From Cohnella rhizoplanae (GTDB taxonomy: Bacteria; Bacillota; Bacilli; Paenibacillales; Paenibacillaceae): a DNA stretch of 64,000 bases. Positions within the stretch are counted from its first letter, which is position 1; each line of letters begins with the position of its first letter. Where the stretch lies: the NCBI RefSeq assembly GCF_948329515.1, contig NZ_CAOJCN010000001.1:822900-886899 (forward strand), read 5' to 3'. Positions 25,365 to 34,243 of this stretch are shown here, piece by piece. The translations under genes were made by a program, and so were the position numbers. Below the pieces are notes generated by a model. It was not told the origin of the DNA. It made no database searches and worked only from the letters and a program-made list of their open reading frames with translations.

Positions 25365-26411
25365 ATGTTCAAGGATATCGCATGGCCGGCGTTGTCCGAC
25401 AAGCGACTCGCCAAGCCGGTGACGCTCATCGACGTCCGGTCGCCCGGCGAATACGCCAACGCGACGATACCGGGCAGCATCAACATCCCGCTGTTCACGG
25501 ACGAGGAACGGGCGGAGATCGGCACGCTGTACACCCAAGTCAATACGGAGGCCGCAAAGGAGCGGGGGCTGGAGATCGTCTCCGCGAAGCTGCCTGCGTT
25601 TATCAAGCAATTCTCGCAAATCCCGGACGAAAAGGTCGTATTCTGCTGGCGGGGAGGCATGCGCAGCAAAACGACGGCGACATTGCTGTCGCTCATGGGC
25701 ATCTACAGCCAGCGGCTGGCCGGCGGCTACCGCGCCTATCGTCAGTGGGTGATCGAACAGCTGGATACGCTCGCGTTCGGGCCGACTCCGATCGTGCTGC
25801 AAGGCTCCACGGGCTCCGGAAAGACGGACATGCTGCATCGGCTCAAGGAAGAGGGCTTAGCGGTGATCGATCTGGAAGGCATGGCCGGCCACCGCGGGTC
25901 GATCTTCGGCGGCATCGGTCTCCAGGCGCGCAACCAAAAGATGTTCGATGCCTTGCTCGTACAGGATCTGATCGCCTACAAAGACGAGCCGTTCGTCCTG
26001 TTCGAAGCCGAGAGCAAGCGGATCGGCAAAATCGCCGTACCCGACGTGCTGTACGCGAAGCGAGCCCATGGCCACCAGATCACGATCGAGCTTCCGGTCG
26101 AGGCCCGCGCCAGGCAGATTCTGCAGGACTACGAGCCGTGGAACCACGAACAGGCGTGCATCGCGGCGTTCTCGCGCATTCGCGAACGCATCCATACTCC
26201 GATCGCCGCCGAGATCGACGGCTGCTTGAGAGCGGGTCGCTATGCGCCTGCCGTCGAGATGCTACTCGTCTTTTATTACGACCCGTTGTACGCGCATTCC
26301 GCGGCGGCCGCGCTGGATGACGGCGTGCGCAACGTCACGGTCAAGGCCGATACCCTGGAAGAGGCCTATACCCAGGTGAAGCAGGCGATCGGCGAGATCA
26401 TGGGGCATTAA
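25365..26411 (+). CDS. mnmH: tRNA 2-selenouridine synthase
   Basis: 348 residues. Converts 2-thiouridine at the tRNA wobble position to 2-selenouridine using selenophosphate. N-terminal rhodanese domain (1-130) with LIDVRSPGEY and the active loop VFCWRGGMRS, where Cys94 is the catalytic cysteine. C-terminal P-loop domain (about 140-348) with LQGSTGSGKT and the DLEGMAGHRGS(I)FGG stretch diagnostic of the family. AAGGAGATAAG precedes the ATG. Second gene of the selD operon (also called selU/ybbB). Confidence 0.95.
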   Translation: MFKDIAWPALSDKRLAKPVTLIDVRSPGEYANATIPGSINIPLFTDEERAEIGTLYTQVNTEAAKERGLEIVSAKLPAFIKQFSQIPDEKVVFCWRGGMRSKTTATLLSLMGIYSQRLAGGYRAYRQWVIEQLDTLAFGPTPIVLQGSTGSGKTDMLHRLKEEGLAVIDLEGMAGHRGSIFGGIGLQARNQKMFDALLVQDLIAYKDEPFVLFEAESKRIGKIAVPDVLYAKRAHGHQITIELPVEARARQILQDYEPWNHEQACIAAFSRIRERIHTPIAAEIDGCLRAGRYAPAVEMLLVFYYDPLYAHSAAAALDDGVRNVTVKADTLEEAYTQVKQAIGEIMGH

Positions 26412-26474
26412 TTTCAATTATCGGTCGGATCGGACCGCATTCAATTACTTTTTTATCCGAACGGGAGTGCAGCT

Positions 26475-27293
26475 ATGGAAGTGATCTCCTTTTTCCGCGA
26501 CCCCGACTTGCCTTTTTTTGAGGCCAAGTCCTGCGACGGCGCGCTTAGCGTCTGCTATCGCAAGCATTTCCACGAGGAATGGTCCATCGGCATCGTCGAC
26601 GCCGGACGCACCCGCATGTGGTGCGACGGGGAGGACCTGCTGGCCGAGGAAGGATCCATGGTCGTGATTCCGCCGTACGTGCCTCATGCTTGCAGCCCCG
26701 AAGACGCTCGGGCCTGGCGGTACAGAATGCTGTTCGTCCGATCCGAATGGATAGACGCGGCGACCGGCATTAGAGGCGTCTCCAGACCGCCCGTCGTTCA
26801 ACGGAACGAATGGGCCGTGAGCCTGTTGAACCGTTTATACGAGGGATTGGCCCGGGGCTGCGGTTCGCTGGAGACGGAGACGAACCTCGTGTTGCTCACG
26901 GCTAGCGTTGCGCGAGCCGGCTCGCCCGGGACAAAGGAAGCGTCTGCGGAAGACGCCGTGACTGCCGCGTCGGCAACGCCTGCCATACGGATGGTCCGGG
27001 ACTATATTCAGGCCTGCTTTGCGGACAATATTACCCTCGACCGCCTTGAGGGGATCTCGGGGATCGGCAAGTATGCCTTGATCCGCCGATTCAACCAAGC
27101 GTACAAATTGCCGCCTCACGCCTACCAGAACTTGTGCCGGATCAACCATGCCAAGCGAGAGCTCGCCAAGCGCCGCCCGATCGCCGAGATCGCGCTGGAG
27201 GCCGGATTTTACGACCAGAGCCATTTTACGAAAATGTTCAAGCAGTGCGTCGGCGTCACGCCCCAGCGGTATCCTTCGCGAGGCGCGCGTTAA
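26475..27293 (+). CDS. AraC-family regulator with N-terminal cupin sensor domain
   Basis: 272 residues. N-terminal AraC_binding cupin (about 15-90; CYRKHFHEEWSIGIVDAG, VVIPPYVPHAC) and C-terminal double HTH (about 170-270; MVRDYIQACFADNITLDRL, IGKYALIRRFNQAYKLPPHAYQ, RRPIAEIALEAGFYDQSHFTKMFKQ). The domain order is standard for the family, unlike the regulator at 1437. GGGAGTGC precedes ATG 26475. The next gene, proline dehydrogenase, starts 72 bp downstream, so regulation of proline use is possible but unproven. Confidence 0.9.
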   Translation: MEVISFFRDPDLPFFEAKSCDGALSVCYRKHFHEEWSIGIVDAGRTRMWCDGEDLLAEEGSMVVIPPYVPHACSPEDARAWRYRMLFVRSEWIDAATGIRGVSRPPVVQRNEWAVSLLNRLYEGLARGCGSLETETNLVLLTASVARAGSPGTKEASAEDAVTAASATPAIRMVRDYIQACFADNITLDRLEGISGIGKYALIRRFNQAYKLPPHAYQNLCRINHAKRELAKRRPIAEIALEAGFYDQSHFTKMFKQCVGVTPQRYPSRGAR

Positions 27294-27365
27294 GCGCAAT
27301 TTCGTACAATCCTTTACGGGTTTCTTCCGATATGCTGTCGGAAGGAACACAAGGAGGAGATACGA

Positions 27366-28334
27366 GTGTCGCAACAAACGCCATCAGAGAAGGCGCTGAC
27401 CCAGGCGCTGAAGTCGATCGCGCGGGATGCCCGCGTCAAGGAACGCATTCGCCGTTCGCCCGAAGGCTATGCGCTCTTTATGAGAGCCGCCAAGAAATAC
27501 GTGACCGGCGAGCGCAGAGAGGACGGCATAGAGGCAGGCGTTCGGCTCGCAAGCAAGGGATATAAGGTGTCGCTCGAGTATATCGGCGAGAATACGTCCG
27601 TCGAGGCGGAGTGCGAGGCTGCCGCGGGCGAATTCTCGGCGCTCATCCGGGACTGCGGCCGGCTCGGGCTTAGCGCCCGGATCTCGCTGGATCTGTCCCA
27701 CATCGGCTTGGCCGTCTCCCCGGCGCTCGCGCGGGACCATCTGTCCGACCTTGCCCGAGAGGCGCAGTCCTTCGGGCTGGAGCTGGTCGTAAGCATGGAG
27801 GAATCGGAGAAAACGAATGCGATCCTGGACGTTTATAAGCAGGTATCGCCTCATTTCTCCAACGTCGGCATCACCCTCCAGGCGCAGCTAAACCGGACGC
27901 CTGCCGACGTAAAGGAAGTTTTGGGCTGCCCCGGCACGATCCGCATCGTGAAGGGCGCATATCAGGAACCCCCCGGCATCTGCCTACCGCGCTCCGACGC
28001 GCTGAATGAACGCTACTTGGCTCTACTCGACACATGCATGGCGGCCGGTCAAGCCGTCTCGGTCGCTACGCAGGACGAAGCGCTTATAGAAAGGGTGTTG
28101 GAGAACAGCGCGTTACAGAAGGCCAAAGCCGAGTTCGAGATGCTGTACGGCATCCGGCCCGATCTGGCCGGGCGACTGCGGTCGGAAGGTCATCCCGTGC
28201 GCCTGTACCTTACTTACGGGACGGAATGGTACCTGTACCTGTGCCACCGGATCGCAGAGCACCCGCCCAATCTGTACGACGCCGTCGTCGACATGATCAA
28301 CGGCGCGCCCGACCGGACGGACGACTATCGATAA
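27366..28334 (+). CDS. Proline dehydrogenase family protein
   Basis: 322 residues, FAD-dependent (beta-alpha)8 barrel that oxidises proline to pyrroline-5-carboxylate. Marks: SLDLSHIGLAVS, IRIVKGAYQEP, EFEMLYGIRPDL and YLTYGTEWYLYLCHRIAEHP. In the last motif the usual Arg-Arg pair that holds the substrate carboxylate reads His-Arg, which may alter substrate preference. GTG at 27366 is preceded by AAGGAGGAG. No P5C dehydrogenase gene is nearby, so it would be a monofunctional enzyme. Confidence 0.85.
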   Translation: MSQQTPSEKALTQALKSIARDARVKERIRRSPEGYALFMRAAKKYVTGERREDGIEAGVRLASKGYKVSLEYIGENTSVEAECEAAAGEFSALIRDCGRLGLSARISLDLSHIGLAVSPALARDHLSDLAREAQSFGLELVVSMEESEKTNAILDVYKQVSPHFSNVGITLQAQLNRTPADVKEVLGCPGTIRIVKGAYQEPPGICLPRSDALNERYLALLDTCMAAGQAVSVATQDEALIERVLENSALQKAKAEFEMLYGIRPDLAGRLRSEGHPVRLYLTYGTEWYLYLCHRIAEHPPNLYDAVVDMINGAPDRTDDYR

Positions 28335-28343
28335 CGCGCGGCA

Positions 28344-28404
28344 CGCCAAAACAAGACGCCTCCGCTCCGCTGATATGCGGAGCAGGAGGCGTCTTGTTTT
28401 GGCG
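28344..28404. terminator. Very long bidirectional terminator hairpin
   Basis: A 27-bp stem with one bulged A (arms 28344-28370 and 28377-28404) around a TGATAT loop. CTTGTTTT is present near the end on both strands. It separates converging genes and is about twice the usual stem length. Confidence 0.85.
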
Positions 28405-28431
28405 CGGGGAAACGCGAATGTCTGCGGACGA

Positions 28432-29193
28432 TCAGTAAGCGGTCCAGCCGCCGTCGGCCGTGACGACCGTGCCGTTGACGAACGCCGAGTCGTCCGAAGC
28501 GAGGAAGAGCGCGACCGAAGCGATATACTTGGGGTCGCCGACGTCCATGCGCTGCAGCGCCATGCCCGTCATCGCTTGCTGGATGCCGTACTCGTCAGGT
28601 TGGGAGCCGCCGACCCCGATGTTGGTGGCAACCGCGCCCGGCGCGATCGCGTTGCAGCGGATGCCGAGCTTGCCGTACTGGAAGCCGACGTTCTTGGTCA
28701 AGCCGATGACCGCATGCTTGGAGGCCGTATAAGCGGCGCCGGCGCGGGAACCGAACAGCCCGCCTACCGAGGCGGTATTGACGATGACGCCGCCGCCTTG
28801 CGCCTTCATGATAGGGAGTGCCTTGCGGATCGCCCGCATCGGGCCGGTCACGTTAATCTCCATGACTTTGTTCCACATGTCGTCGGTGACCGACTCGGCC
28901 GTCATCATCGCGTCCATGATGCCCGCGTTGTTCACCAGCACGTCCAGCTTGCCGAAGCGCTGCACGGCCGTATCGATCATGCGGGCGACGTCTTCTTCCT
29001 TGGCGACGTTGGCGACGGCGCCGACGGCCGTGCCGCCCGCCGTGGCGATCTCTTCTACGACGGCTTGGATGGCCGCCTCGTTGATGTCGGCTACGACGAC
29101 CTTTGCGCCTTCCTCGGCGAACAGCAGCGCCATGGCTTTGCCCATGCCGGATGCGGCGCCCGTGATGACGACGGACTTGTCCTGCAATTTCAT
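28432..29193 (-). CDS. Short-chain dehydrogenase/reductase
   Basis: 253-residue classical SDR. Cofactor motif TGAASGMGKA, Asp after beta2 (VVADINE, suggesting NAD), NNAG, catalytic Ser in NTASVGG, YTASK (Y-x3-K) and PGAV. Acts on an unknown alcohol or ketone, in the cytoplasm. ATG at 29193 follows CGGAGGATG. Divergent from a TetR regulator; the palindrome between them lies in overlapping promoters, so this is probably the regulated target. Confidence 0.92.
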   Translation of the reverse strand: MKLQDKSVVITGAASGMGKAMALLFAEEGAKVVVADINEAAIQAVVEEIATAGGTAVGAVANVAKEEDVARMIDTAVQRFGKLDVLVNNAGIMDAMMTAESVTDDMWNKVMEINVTGPMRAIRKALPIMKAQGGGVIVNTASVGGLFGSRAGAAYTASKHAVIGLTKNVGFQYGKLGIRCNAIAPGAVATNIGVGGSQPDEYGIQQAMTGMALQRMDVGDPKYIASVALFLASDDSAFVNGTVVTADGGWTAY

Positions 29194-29224
29194 GCGAATC
29201 ATCCTCCGATCAAGTATTCGTTGA

Positions 29225-29253
29225 TTGTTTGGCGACATCGTGTCGCCTATAAT
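29225..29253 (+). promoter_or_regulatory. tetR promoter with a perfect palindrome filling the spacer
   Basis: TTGTTT (29225-29230), TATAAT (29248-29253) and exactly 17 bp between them, which are the perfect inverted repeat GGCGACA-TCG-TGTCGCC (29231-29247). A minus-strand promoter (TTATAG-17-AACAAT) for the SDR gene would share the same spacer. Confidence 0.65.
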
Positions 29254-29348
29254 GGTAGCATCAGCCGAACGCGGCACGCAGACACATTTACCGATTGTGT
29301 AGTCTTTCCACAAAATTTATGCGGGCGATTACGGATGAGAGGAGAGCG

Positions 29349-29960
29349 ATGCCGATGAAGAGCGGTCATGATACGGACACGCGGGTCGTTCGTTCCCGCA
29401 AGGCGCTGAAGGCCGCGCTGCTCCAACTGCTCGCCGAGAAGACGTTCAGCCTGATCAAGACGAACGAGATCGCCAAGCTGGCGCAGATTAACCGCGTCAC
29501 CTTTTACGACCACTACGCTTCCAAGGAAGAGCTGCTGGAGGAGATCATCGACGACGTGCTCACCGAGTACGCGGGCATCATCGAGAGCGTGCCCGGCCGC
29601 TTAGCCGCGCATGCTGAGCCGGATTACTTGTACAAGACGATCCGCAGCTCGGTGCGTCACGTCAAGAAGCATGCGGACTTCTACCGCATCATGCTGCTCA
29701 CCAACGGCGTGCCCGACCTGTCCAACAAGCTGCACGAGCAGATGCGCGCGTCGCTCCGCAAGTCGTTCGAGCGGGCGGGAAGCGGGCATGCGGAGGTCGA
29801 GTTCGAGCTGTTCATCGACTGGATCATCGGCGGGGCGATCGGGATCTACAAGCATTGGCTGCAGAACGGACTCCGGCAGACCGAAGAAGAGATCGCCAGG
29901 CAGATGCTGATCATCACGACCGCATCCGGGCAAGTATTCAATACCAAGCGGTTGTTGTAA
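29349..29960 (+). CDS. TetR-family transcriptional regulator
   Basis: 203 residues. DNA-binding N-terminus (RSRKALKAALLQLLAEKTFSLIKTNEIAKLAQINRVTFYDHYASKEEL pattern, residues about 12-60) and a helical C-terminal ligand or dimer domain of the kind seen in DhaS-like regulators (SVRHVKKHADFYRIMLL, FIDWIIGGAIGIYKHWLQNG). ATG at 29349 or 29355; AGAGGAGAG lies upstream of both. The palindrome filling its own promoter spacer indicates autoregulation and control of the divergent SDR gene. Confidence 0.9.
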   Translation: MPMKSGHDTDTRVVRSRKALKAALLQLLAEKTFSLIKTNEIAKLAQINRVTFYDHYASKEELLEEIIDDVLTEYAGIIESVPGRLAAHAEPDYLYKTIRSSVRHVKKHADFYRIMLLTNGVPDLSNKLHEQMRASLRKSFERAGSGHAEVEFELFIDWIIGGAIGIYKHWLQNGLRQTEEEIARQMLIITTASGQVFNTKRLL

Positions 29961-30279
29961 TTATGAATGAACATATGCCCTCTGCTTGCTCTGGAAAACG
30001 GCCGATTCGTCGGCCGTTTTTTTGTCGCGTCCCGACAAATGCGAAGTGCTTGGAATTGACTACCATCTTCGTAAAAACGCCCCTTATAGCCGGTCGGCAT
30101 GCCTCACTATAATAAAGCTGTACGTTCGAAGGAAGGAGGTACGGCGCAGCTGAACACGAAGGGAGGGAGGGAGGAAATCGATCGTTCGAAAAGGGAGATC
30201 CGCCTTGCTTTGTAACCGCTATCAATCCGATTGAGGTCCTGCATAGTAAGCCATTTTAATTACTTGGAGGAGGACTATA
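29961..30279 (+). other. 319-bp intergenic region before the glucanase gene
   Basis: Holds the tetR terminator, a consensus TATAAT at 30108-30113 without a good -35, a long purine-rich leader with two SD-like runs (AAGGAAGGAGGT and GGGAGGGAGGGAGG) not followed by a convincing small ORF, two copies of CGTTCGAA (about 30124 and 30184), and the glucanase RBS. Confidence 0.5.
29995..30023 (+). terminator. Terminator of the TetR gene
   Basis: ACGGCCGA-TTCG-TCGGCCGT (29998-30017) followed by seven Ts, with A's opposite. Confidence 0.92.
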
Positions 30280-33200
30280 ATGCGCCACAAGCATGCAGCA
30301 TGGACGCTTGCTCTTGTATTGTTAATCACCGGTTGGGTCTCGGCGGCGGGTTATGCCGCGCCTGCGTTGGCGGCAGGCGGAACGAACCTGTCGATCGGCA
30401 AAACGATCACGGCCAGCGGCCAATCCCAGACCTATGCGCCGGACAACGTGAAGGACGGCAATGCCGCAACTTATTGGGAAAGTACGAACAATGCCTTTCC
30501 GCAGTGGATCCAGGTCGACCTCGGCGCGAGCGTAGGCGTGGATCAGATCGTGCTGAAGCTGCCGCCTTCCTGGGAGTCGCGGACGCAGACGCTGGCCGTC
30601 CAGGTCAGCGCGAACGGCACTTCGTTCGCCAATATCGTGGCGTCCGCGAACTATACGTTCAATCCGGCGGTGTCCGGCAATTCGGTCACGATCAACTTCG
30701 CGGCGGCCAGCGCCAGGTACGTCCGTCTTAGCTTCACGGGAAATACGGGCTGGCCGGCCGCGCAGCTGTCCGAGTTCGAGATCTACGGCGCGGCGGGGCC
30801 AACGCCGACCCCAACGCCGACGCCGCCTCCGGGCACGTACCAGGCTGAATCCGCCGCGCTCACGGGAGGCGCTAAGGTGAATGCCGATCACGCGGGATAC
30901 GCGGGCACCGGCTTCGTCGACGGCTACTGGACGCAAGGCGCGACGGCAACGTTCACGGTCGACGCTGCGGCGGCCGGCAACCGGAACGTTACGCTGAAGT
31001 ATGCCAACGCCAACGGCGCCGCTAGAACGGTATCCGTCTACGTCAACGGCGCCAAGATCCGCCAGACCACGCTCGCGAATCTGGCGAACTGGGATACGTG
31101 GGGGACAAAAACGGAAACGCTGAACTTGAACGCGGGCAGCAATACGATCGCGTACAAGTACGACGCGGGCGACAGCGGCAACGTGAATCTGGATCAAATC
31201 GCGGTGGATCCCGGCACGGCGCCTACCAGCACGCCGACCGCCACTCCAACGGCGACCCCGACGGCTACGCCGACCGCGACGCCGCCGCCCGGAGGCAACA
31301 TCGCGATCGGCAAAGCGATCTCCGCCTCCTCGAGCACCCAGTCCTTCGCGGCCGCCAACGCGAACGACAACAATACCGCCACGTATTGGGAGGGCGGCGG
31401 GAATCCGAGCACGCTCACGCTCGATATGGGCGCGAACCAGAATATCACGTCCATCGTGCTCAAGCTGAATCCGGCGACGGAGTGGGGGACGCGCACGCAG
31501 ACGATCCAGGTGCTCGGCCACGATCAGTCGACGACGACGTTCTCGAGCCTGGTCTCCGCTCAGGAGTATACGTTCAATCCGGCTACCGGCAATACGGTGA
31601 CTATCCCGCTCGCGGCGACCGCGAAGCGACTGCAGCTCAATATTACCGCGAACACAGGCGCTCCCGCGGGACAGATCGCCGAATTCCAGGTGTTCGGCAC
31701 GCCGGCAGCCAATCCGGACCTGACGATCGCCGGCATGTCTTGGTCGCCGGCCTCGCCCGTCGAGACGGACGCGATCACGCTGAACGCGACGGTCAAAAAT
31801 AACGGAAGCGCCGCCTCGACGGCTACAACGGTTAACTTCTACCTGAATGGCACGGCGGCGGGCACGGCGCAGGTCGGCGCGCTGGCCGCCGGCGCATCCG
31901 CGAACGTATCGGTCAATGCCGGTGCCAAAACCGCGTCAACCTATTCGGTATCCGCCAAGGTCGACGAGAACAACGGGGTCATCGAGCAGAACGAGGCCAA
32001 CAACGCCTATGCGCACCCGACGCCGCTCGCGGTAGCGCCCGTCGCGAGCTCCGATCTCGTCGGCACGGTGTCCTGGACGCCGGGCACGCCGGTCGCGAAC
32101 CAAGCAGTGAGCTTCACGGTCAACCTGAAGAATCAAGGCACGATCGCTTCCGCGGGCGGCGCGCATGCCGTAACGGTCGCGATCAAAAACGGAGCGGGGA
32201 CGACCGTCCAGACGCTGAACGGTTCGTATAGCGGCGTACTGGCCGCCGGTGCGTCCGTCAATGTCGCGATGTCGGGCGCATGGACCGCGGCGAACGGCAG
32301 CTACGCGGTGACGGCGACCGTTGCCGCAGATGCCAACGAGGTCCAGATCAAGCAAGCGAACAATGTGAGCACGGCGAACCTGACCGTCTACGCCGCGCGC
32401 GGCGCCAGCTTGCCGTACTATAGGTACGACACGGAGGACGCGACGAGAGGCGGCGGCGCTACGCTGCAGGCCGCGCCGAACTTCGACCAGGCGCTGATCG
32501 CCTCCGAGGCGTCCGGCCAGAAGTATACGGCGCTGCCGTCCAGCGGATCGTACGCGCAGTGGACGATTCGACCGGGACAGGGCGGGGCGGGCGTCACGAT
32601 GCGCTTCACGATGCCGGATTCGGCGGACGGCATGGGCCTCGCAGGCTCGCTCGACGTTTACGTCAACGGGGCCAAGGTCAAGACGGTCGCGCTCTCTTCG
32701 TATTACAACTGGCAGTACTTCTCCGGCGATATGCCGGCGGATGCGCCAGGCGGCGGACGGCCGCTTTTCCGGTTCGACGAGGCGCACTGGAAGATGGATA
32801 CGCCGCTGCAGCCGGGCGATACGATCCGGATCCAGAAGAGCGGCGCAGACAGCCTCGAGTACGGCGTCGATTTCCTCGAGATCGAACCCGTGCCTGCCGC
32901 GATCCAGCGTCCGTCCAATTCGGTCTCGGTGACCGACTACGGCGCGACGGCGAATGACGGGCAGGACGATCTCGCCGCCTTCAAGTCCGCGGTCTCGGCC
33001 GCCGTCGCGGGCGGCAAGACGCTCTACATCCCCGAGGGCACGTTCCACCTGAGCGGGATGTGGGAGATCGGGTCGGCGAGCAGCATGATCGACAATCTGA
33101 CGATCACGGGCGCCGGTATATGGCATACGAATATTCAGTTCACCAATCCGAACGCGGCAGGCGGCGGCATCTCGCTCCGCATCTCCGGCAAGCTCGATTT

Positions 33201-34101
33201 CAGCAACGTCTATATGAACTCCAAGCTGCGGTCGCGCTACGGCCAGAATGCGATCTATAAAGGCTTCATGGACAACTTCGGCAGCAATTCGATCATTCAC
33301 GAGGTGTGGGTAGAGCACTTCGAATGCGGCTTCTGGGTCGGAGACTACGCCCACACGCCCGCGATCTACGCGAACGGGCTGACGATCGAGAACAGCCGCA
33401 TCCGCAACAATCTGGCCGACGGCGTCAACTTCGCCCAAGGCACGAGCAACTCGATCGTCCGCAACAGCAATCTGCGCAACAACGGGGACGATGCATTGGC
33501 CGTCTGGACCAGCAACACGAACGGCGCGCCTGCCGGCGTGAACAACACGTTCTCCTACAACACGATCGAGAACAATTGGCGGGCGGGCGGCATCGCCTTC
33601 TTCGGCGGCGGCGGACATAAAGCGGATCACAACATGATCGTCGACACGGTGGGCGGCTCCGGGATCCGCATGAATACCGTGTTCCCTGGTTACCACTTCC
33701 AGAACAACGCGGGCATCGTGTTCTCCGATACGACCATCATCAACAGCGGCACGAGCAAGGACCTCTACAACGGCGAGCGCGGCGCGATCGATCTCGAAGC
33801 GTCCAACGACGCGATCCGCAACGTCACGTTCACGAACATCGACATCCTGAATTCGCAGCGAGACGCGGTCCAGTTCGGTTACGGCGGCGGCTTCGAGAAT
33901 ATCGTGTTCAACAACATCAACATCAACGGCACGGGTCTCGACGGCGTGACGACCTCGCGGTTCTCCGGCCCGCACCAAGGGGCGGCCGTCTACGCGTATA
34001 CCGGCAACGGCGCCGCGACCTTCAACGGGTTGACGACGAGCAATATCGCTTATCCGAGCCTATACTATCTGCAGCCCGGCTTTAACCTGACCATTCACTA
34101 A
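30280..34101 (+). CDS. Secreted multidomain alpha-1,3-glucanase (GH87 mutanase type)
   Basis: 1273 residues. Order: signal peptide (1-32, ending ALAA), F5/8C discoidin domain 1 (about 36-168), TP linker (TPTPTPTPPPG), CBM6/35-like domain (about 186-307), second Thr-Pro linker, discoidin domain 2 (about 342-475), two CARDB repeats (about 478-590 and 592-705), a beta-sandwich domain (about 710-870) and a right-handed parallel beta-helix catalytic domain (about 880-1273, from VTDYGATANDGQDDLAAFK). The layout matches the Paenibacillus/Bacillus circulans Agl-KA type GH87 enzymes, with CARDB added. In the helix, Asp1047 (LADGVNF) and Asp1070-Asp1071 (NGDDALAVW) repeat the +23,+24 spacing I recall for the GH87 catalytic acids. 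It degrades fungal or dental alpha-1,3-glucan outside the cell. ACTTGGAGGAGG precedes the ATG. Confidence 0.87.
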   Translation: MRHKHAAWTLALVLLITGWVSAAGYAAPALAAGGTNLSIGKTITASGQSQTYAPDNVKDGNAATYWESTNNAFPQWIQVDLGASVGVDQIVLKLPPSWESRTQTLAVQVSANGTSFANIVASANYTFNPAVSGNSVTINFAAASARYVRLSFTGNTGWPAAQLSEFEIYGAAGPTPTPTPTPPPGTYQAESAALTGGAKVNADHAGYAGTGFVDGYWTQGATATFTVDAAAAGNRNVTLKYANANGAARTVSVYVNGAKIRQTTLANLANWDTWGTKTETLNLNAGSNTIAYKYDAGDSGNVNLDQIAVDPGTAPTSTPTATPTATPTATPTATPPPGGNIAIGKAISASSSTQSFAAANANDNNTATYWEGGGNPSTLTLDMGANQNITSIVLKLNPATEWGTRTQTIQVLGHDQSTTTFSSLVSAQEYTFNPATGNTVTIPLAATAKRLQLNITANTGAPAGQIAEFQVFGTPAANPDLTIAGMSWSPASPVETDAITLNATVKNNGSAASTATTVNFYLNGTAAGTAQVGALAAGASANVSVNAGAKTASTYSVSAKVDENNGVIEQNEANNAYAHPTPLAVAPVASSDLVGTVSWTPGTPVANQAVSFTVNLKNQGTIASAGGAHAVTVAIKNGAGTTVQTLNGSYSGVLAAGASVNVAMSGAWTAANGSYAVTATVAADANEVQIKQANNVSTANLTVYAARGASLPYYRYDTEDATRGGGATLQAAPNFDQALIASEASGQKYTALPSSGSYAQWTIRPGQGGAGVTMRFTMPDSADGMGLAGSLDVYVNGAKVKTVALSSYYNWQYFSGDMPADAPGGGRPLFRFDEAHWKMDTPLQPGDTIRIQKSGADSLEYGVDFLEIEPVPAAIQRPSNSVSVTDYGATANDGQDDLAAFKSAVSAAVAGGKTLYIPEGTFHLSGMWEIGSASSMIDNLTITGAGIWHTNIQFTNPNAAGGGISLRISGKLDFSNVYMNSKLRSRYGQNAIYKGFMDNFGSNSIIHEVWVEHFECGFWVGDYAHTPAIYANGLTIENSRIRNNLADGVNFAQGTSNSIVRNSNLRNNGDDALAVWTSNTNGAPAGVNNTFSYNTIENNWRAGGIAFFGGGGHKADHNMIVDTVGGSGIRMNTVFPGYHFQNNAGIVFSDTTIINSGTSKDLYNGERGAIDLEASNDAIRNVTFTNIDILNSQRDAVQFGYGGGFENIVFNNININGTGLDGVTTSRFSGPHQGAAVYAYTGNGAATFNGLTTSNIAYPSLYYLQPGFNLTIH

Positions 34102-34109
34102 ATCGAGAA

Positions 34110-34139
34110 AGAGGCGTTCCTCGGAGCGCCTCTGTTTTC
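34110..34139 (+). terminator. Terminator of the glucanase gene
   Basis: AGAGGCG (34110-34116) pairs with CGCCTCT (34127-34133), followed by GTTTTCGCTTT. Confidence 0.7.
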
Positions 34140-34161
34140 GCTTTCGGCAGAGGTCTCGGGT

Positions 34162-34191
34162 TTGGCGGCCGCGCGGCCCATGTGGTACGAT
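34162..34191 (+). promoter_or_regulatory. Possible promoter of the NIF3-like gene
   Basis: TTGGCG (34162-34167), 18-bp spacer and TACGAT (34186-34191), 52 bp before the start codon. Confidence 0.4.
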
Positions 34192-34243
34192 GCGTTAGAC
34201 GAGGTTGGATGAACCGATCCGAGTAAAAGGAGGGGGTATCCCG

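Noticed and set aside
31936..33978. 680-codon open frame on the minus strand inside the glucanase gene
   Set aside because: Arg/Val/Asp-rich shadow of a GC-rich gene; no ribosome site and no recognisable motif, while the plus strand has clear domains.
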